This document shows, piece after piece, positions 21,042 to 22,382 of a stretch of DNA of 22,382 nucleotides. Every line of letters starts with the position of its first letter. Position 1 is the stretch's first letter. The position numbers and the translations under genes were made by a program. The notes below the pieces were generated by a model that was not told where the DNA came from, did no database searches, and was given only the letters and a program-made list of their open reading frames with translations. Source of the stretch: an uncultured Clostridia bacterium (GTDB taxonomy: Bacteria > Bacillota > Clostridia > Christensenellales > Borkfalkiaceae). The stretch spans positions 1-22,382 of the forward strand of contig CALDMH010000030.1 in assembly GCA_937915565.1 (NCBI GenBank), given 5' to 3'.

Positions 21042-22382
21042 ATGAAAAAATTCGATAAACGACAATTTAAAAACCCATCCGAGGAATATTCCGTCGCGCC
21101 GTTCTGGTTTCTTAACGGCGAGCTTGAATTCGAGGAGCTGAAAAAACAGCTTTTTGAAATGAAGCAAAAGGGCGTGGATAAATGTATATTACATTCGAGA
21201 AAGGGTACGGAAGTAGAGTATTTATCCGAGGAATGGTTTGAAAAAATAGGCTTTATTCTCGAAGAATGCGAAAAACTTTCGATTGAAGTTCTCGTTTACG
21301 ACGAGGACAACTGGCCGAGCGGTTACGCAGGCGGCAGGCTCACGAGCGAAAATCCGTCGTTTGCGGCAACCTGCCTTTCGGTGGAGAAAGTTTATCCCGT
21401 TCTCGGCGAATATATAACAGTAGAGGATATTCCCGGCAAGGAAATAGAATGTGTAATCGCCGTTCATAACGACGATTATTTCCTCGATATAACCGATTAC
21501 GAAAACAAAAAGTGCAAGCCTTGGAAATCGGAAACGCTCCTTTGGGAGGTTTTCGTTTTCAGAAAGGAAAAATGCGGGCATCGTCCGGCATATTCGCCGT
21601 TCCCTTACGTCGATTTGTTGAATCCGAACGTTGCGCGCGCGTTCGTTAGGGCCACGCACGAAGAATATAAAAAGAGATTCCCCGATAAATGGGGAAAAGT
21701 TATAAAAGGTTTTTTCACCGACGAGCCGGGGTTTTATCAAAACTATCTCGAACAGTGCAAAAATCTTAACACCGTTATCTGGACGAACGATTTTGCCGAA
21801 AGATTTATCAAAAAATTCGGTTACGACGTTCGTCCGCACCTGTGCTGCTTATGGCAAAATATGGGCGCGATTTCGGTGAAAACGAGATGCGATTATTACA
21901 CGGCCGTCGCCGAATTTTATAAAGAAAGCTATTTCGACGTCATTTCGGCGTTTTTGCATAAGGACGGGCTTATCCATATCGGGCATTTGCACAGAGAGGA
22001 TTACGTGGAAACGCTCGTTCAGACGGAAAGCGATTTCTTTTCCGCGATAAGCGCGCTCGACGCTTCGGGAATAGACTGTATCGATAAAAATCCCGCAAGG
22101 ATAACCGAAAGATTAGGCTCTTCCGCCGCGCATATTTACGGCAAAGAGATTTGTTTTTCGGAAACTTTCGGCGGGTTCGGTTGGTCGCTCACGCCCGAGG
22201 ATATGAAAAAAAGAACGGATTTGCAGTACGTTCAGGGCATAAACACGCTCGTGCCGCACGCGTTTTTCTATTCGACGGACGGAATCAGGAAAACCGAAAG
22301 TCCGCCGTCGTTGTTCTTCCAGAACGGTTACTGGAAATATTTCAAACAGTACGCCGATTACGCCAAGAGATTGAGCTATATC
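21042..22382 (+). CDS. GH106-like glycoside hydrolase, partial (C-terminus beyond window)
   Basis: The first 447 residues are present and the frame is still open at the window edge. The ATG lies three bases after the permease stop, with AAAGGG inside the permease gene as ribosome binding site. There is no signal peptide, so it acts in the cytoplasm on imported oligosaccharides. The opening APFWFLNGELEFEELKKQ, then MKQKGVDKCILHSR and YDEDNWPSGYAGG, matches the start of GH106 alpha-L-rhamnosidase-like barrels. FFTDEPGFY (Glu 228) and HIGHLHRED are further barrel-end motifs expected to line the active site. Related uncharacterised families share this opening, so rhamnosidase activity is likely but not certain. 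It is the sixth gene of the run that begins at 10120. Confidence 0.75.
   Translation, partial: MKKFDKRQFKNPSEEYSVAPFWFLNGELEFEELKKQLFEMKQKGVDKCILHSRKGTEVEYLSEEWFEKIGFILEECEKLSIEVLVYDEDNWPSGYAGGRLTSENPSFAATCLSVEKVYPVLGEYITVEDIPGKEIECVIAVHNDDYFLDITDYENKKCKPWKSETLLWEVFVFRKEKCGHRPAYSPFPYVDLLNPNVARAFVRATHEEYKKRFPDKWGKVIKGFFTDEPGFYQNYLEQCKNLNTVIWTNDFAERFIKKFGYDVRPHLCCLWQNMGAISVKTRCDYYTAVAEFYKESYFDVISAFLHKDGLIHIGHLHREDYVETLVQTESDFFSAISALDASGIDCIDKNPARITERLGSSAAHIYGKEICFSETFGGFGWSLTPEDMKKRTDLQYVQGINTLVPHAFFYSTDGIRKTESPPSLFFQNGYWKYFKQYADYAKRLSYI

Overview
The window looks like chromosome from an uncultured, gut-type member of the Clostridia (Bacillota). Signs of this are near-consensus sigma-A promoters, strong AGGAGG-type ribosome binding sites, a single-chain (alpha2) glycyl-tRNA synthetase, a lipoprotein-type sugar-binding protein, ABC sugar permeases with no dedicated ATPase beside them, and large secreted proteins ending in a Cys motif, a hydrophobic helix and a basic tail. 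The taxonomic call is inference from content. No rRNA, tRNA, CRISPR array, transposase or phage gene was seen.

Left part (1-4960): housekeeping genes. A partial gene for a small PH/GRAM-like protein runs off the left edge on the minus strand. A glycyl-tRNA synthetase gene (minus) lies divergent from a glutaminyl-tRNA synthetase gene (plus). Next comes a CvpA-like membrane protein with its own perfect-consensus promoter, closed by a 13-bp terminator hairpin.

Middle part (5028-8735): a TetR-led cassette. It encodes a TetR regulator with a consensus promoter and an overlapping palindromic operator, then a DUF998-like membrane protein, a Vat-like (streptogramin A type) acetyltransferase, an isoprenylcysteine-methyltransferase-like membrane protein and a PAP2-family membrane phosphatase. 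Two related GC-rich palindromes (5028-5062 and 8698-8735) bracket the cassette.

Right part (8752-22382): a Gram-positive polysaccharide-utilisation locus. A minus-strand AraC-type regulator gene is followed by an orphan C-terminal fragment of what looks like a sialate-O-acetylesterase-type enzyme. Divergent from it are a secreted 869-aa carbohydrate-binding-type surface protein, a secreted 1575-aa multidomain GH42-like glycosidase, a sugar-binding lipoprotein, two MalF/MalG-type permeases and a cytoplasmic GH106-like glycosidase cut by the window end. The likely division of labour is capture and cleavage at the surface by the two anchored proteins, import of oligosaccharides by the ABC system, and final cleavage inside by the GH106-like enzyme, with the AraC protein as sugar-responsive switch. 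A rhamnose/galactose-containing glycan such as pectic rhamnogalacturonan is a guess from the enzyme families.

The intergenic DNA is rich in long perfect stem-loops (4926, 5028, 8698, 9860, 12747, 17664, 17713, 19164). Several lie inside apparent operons rather than at their ends, which suggests segmental control of mRNA level or stability.
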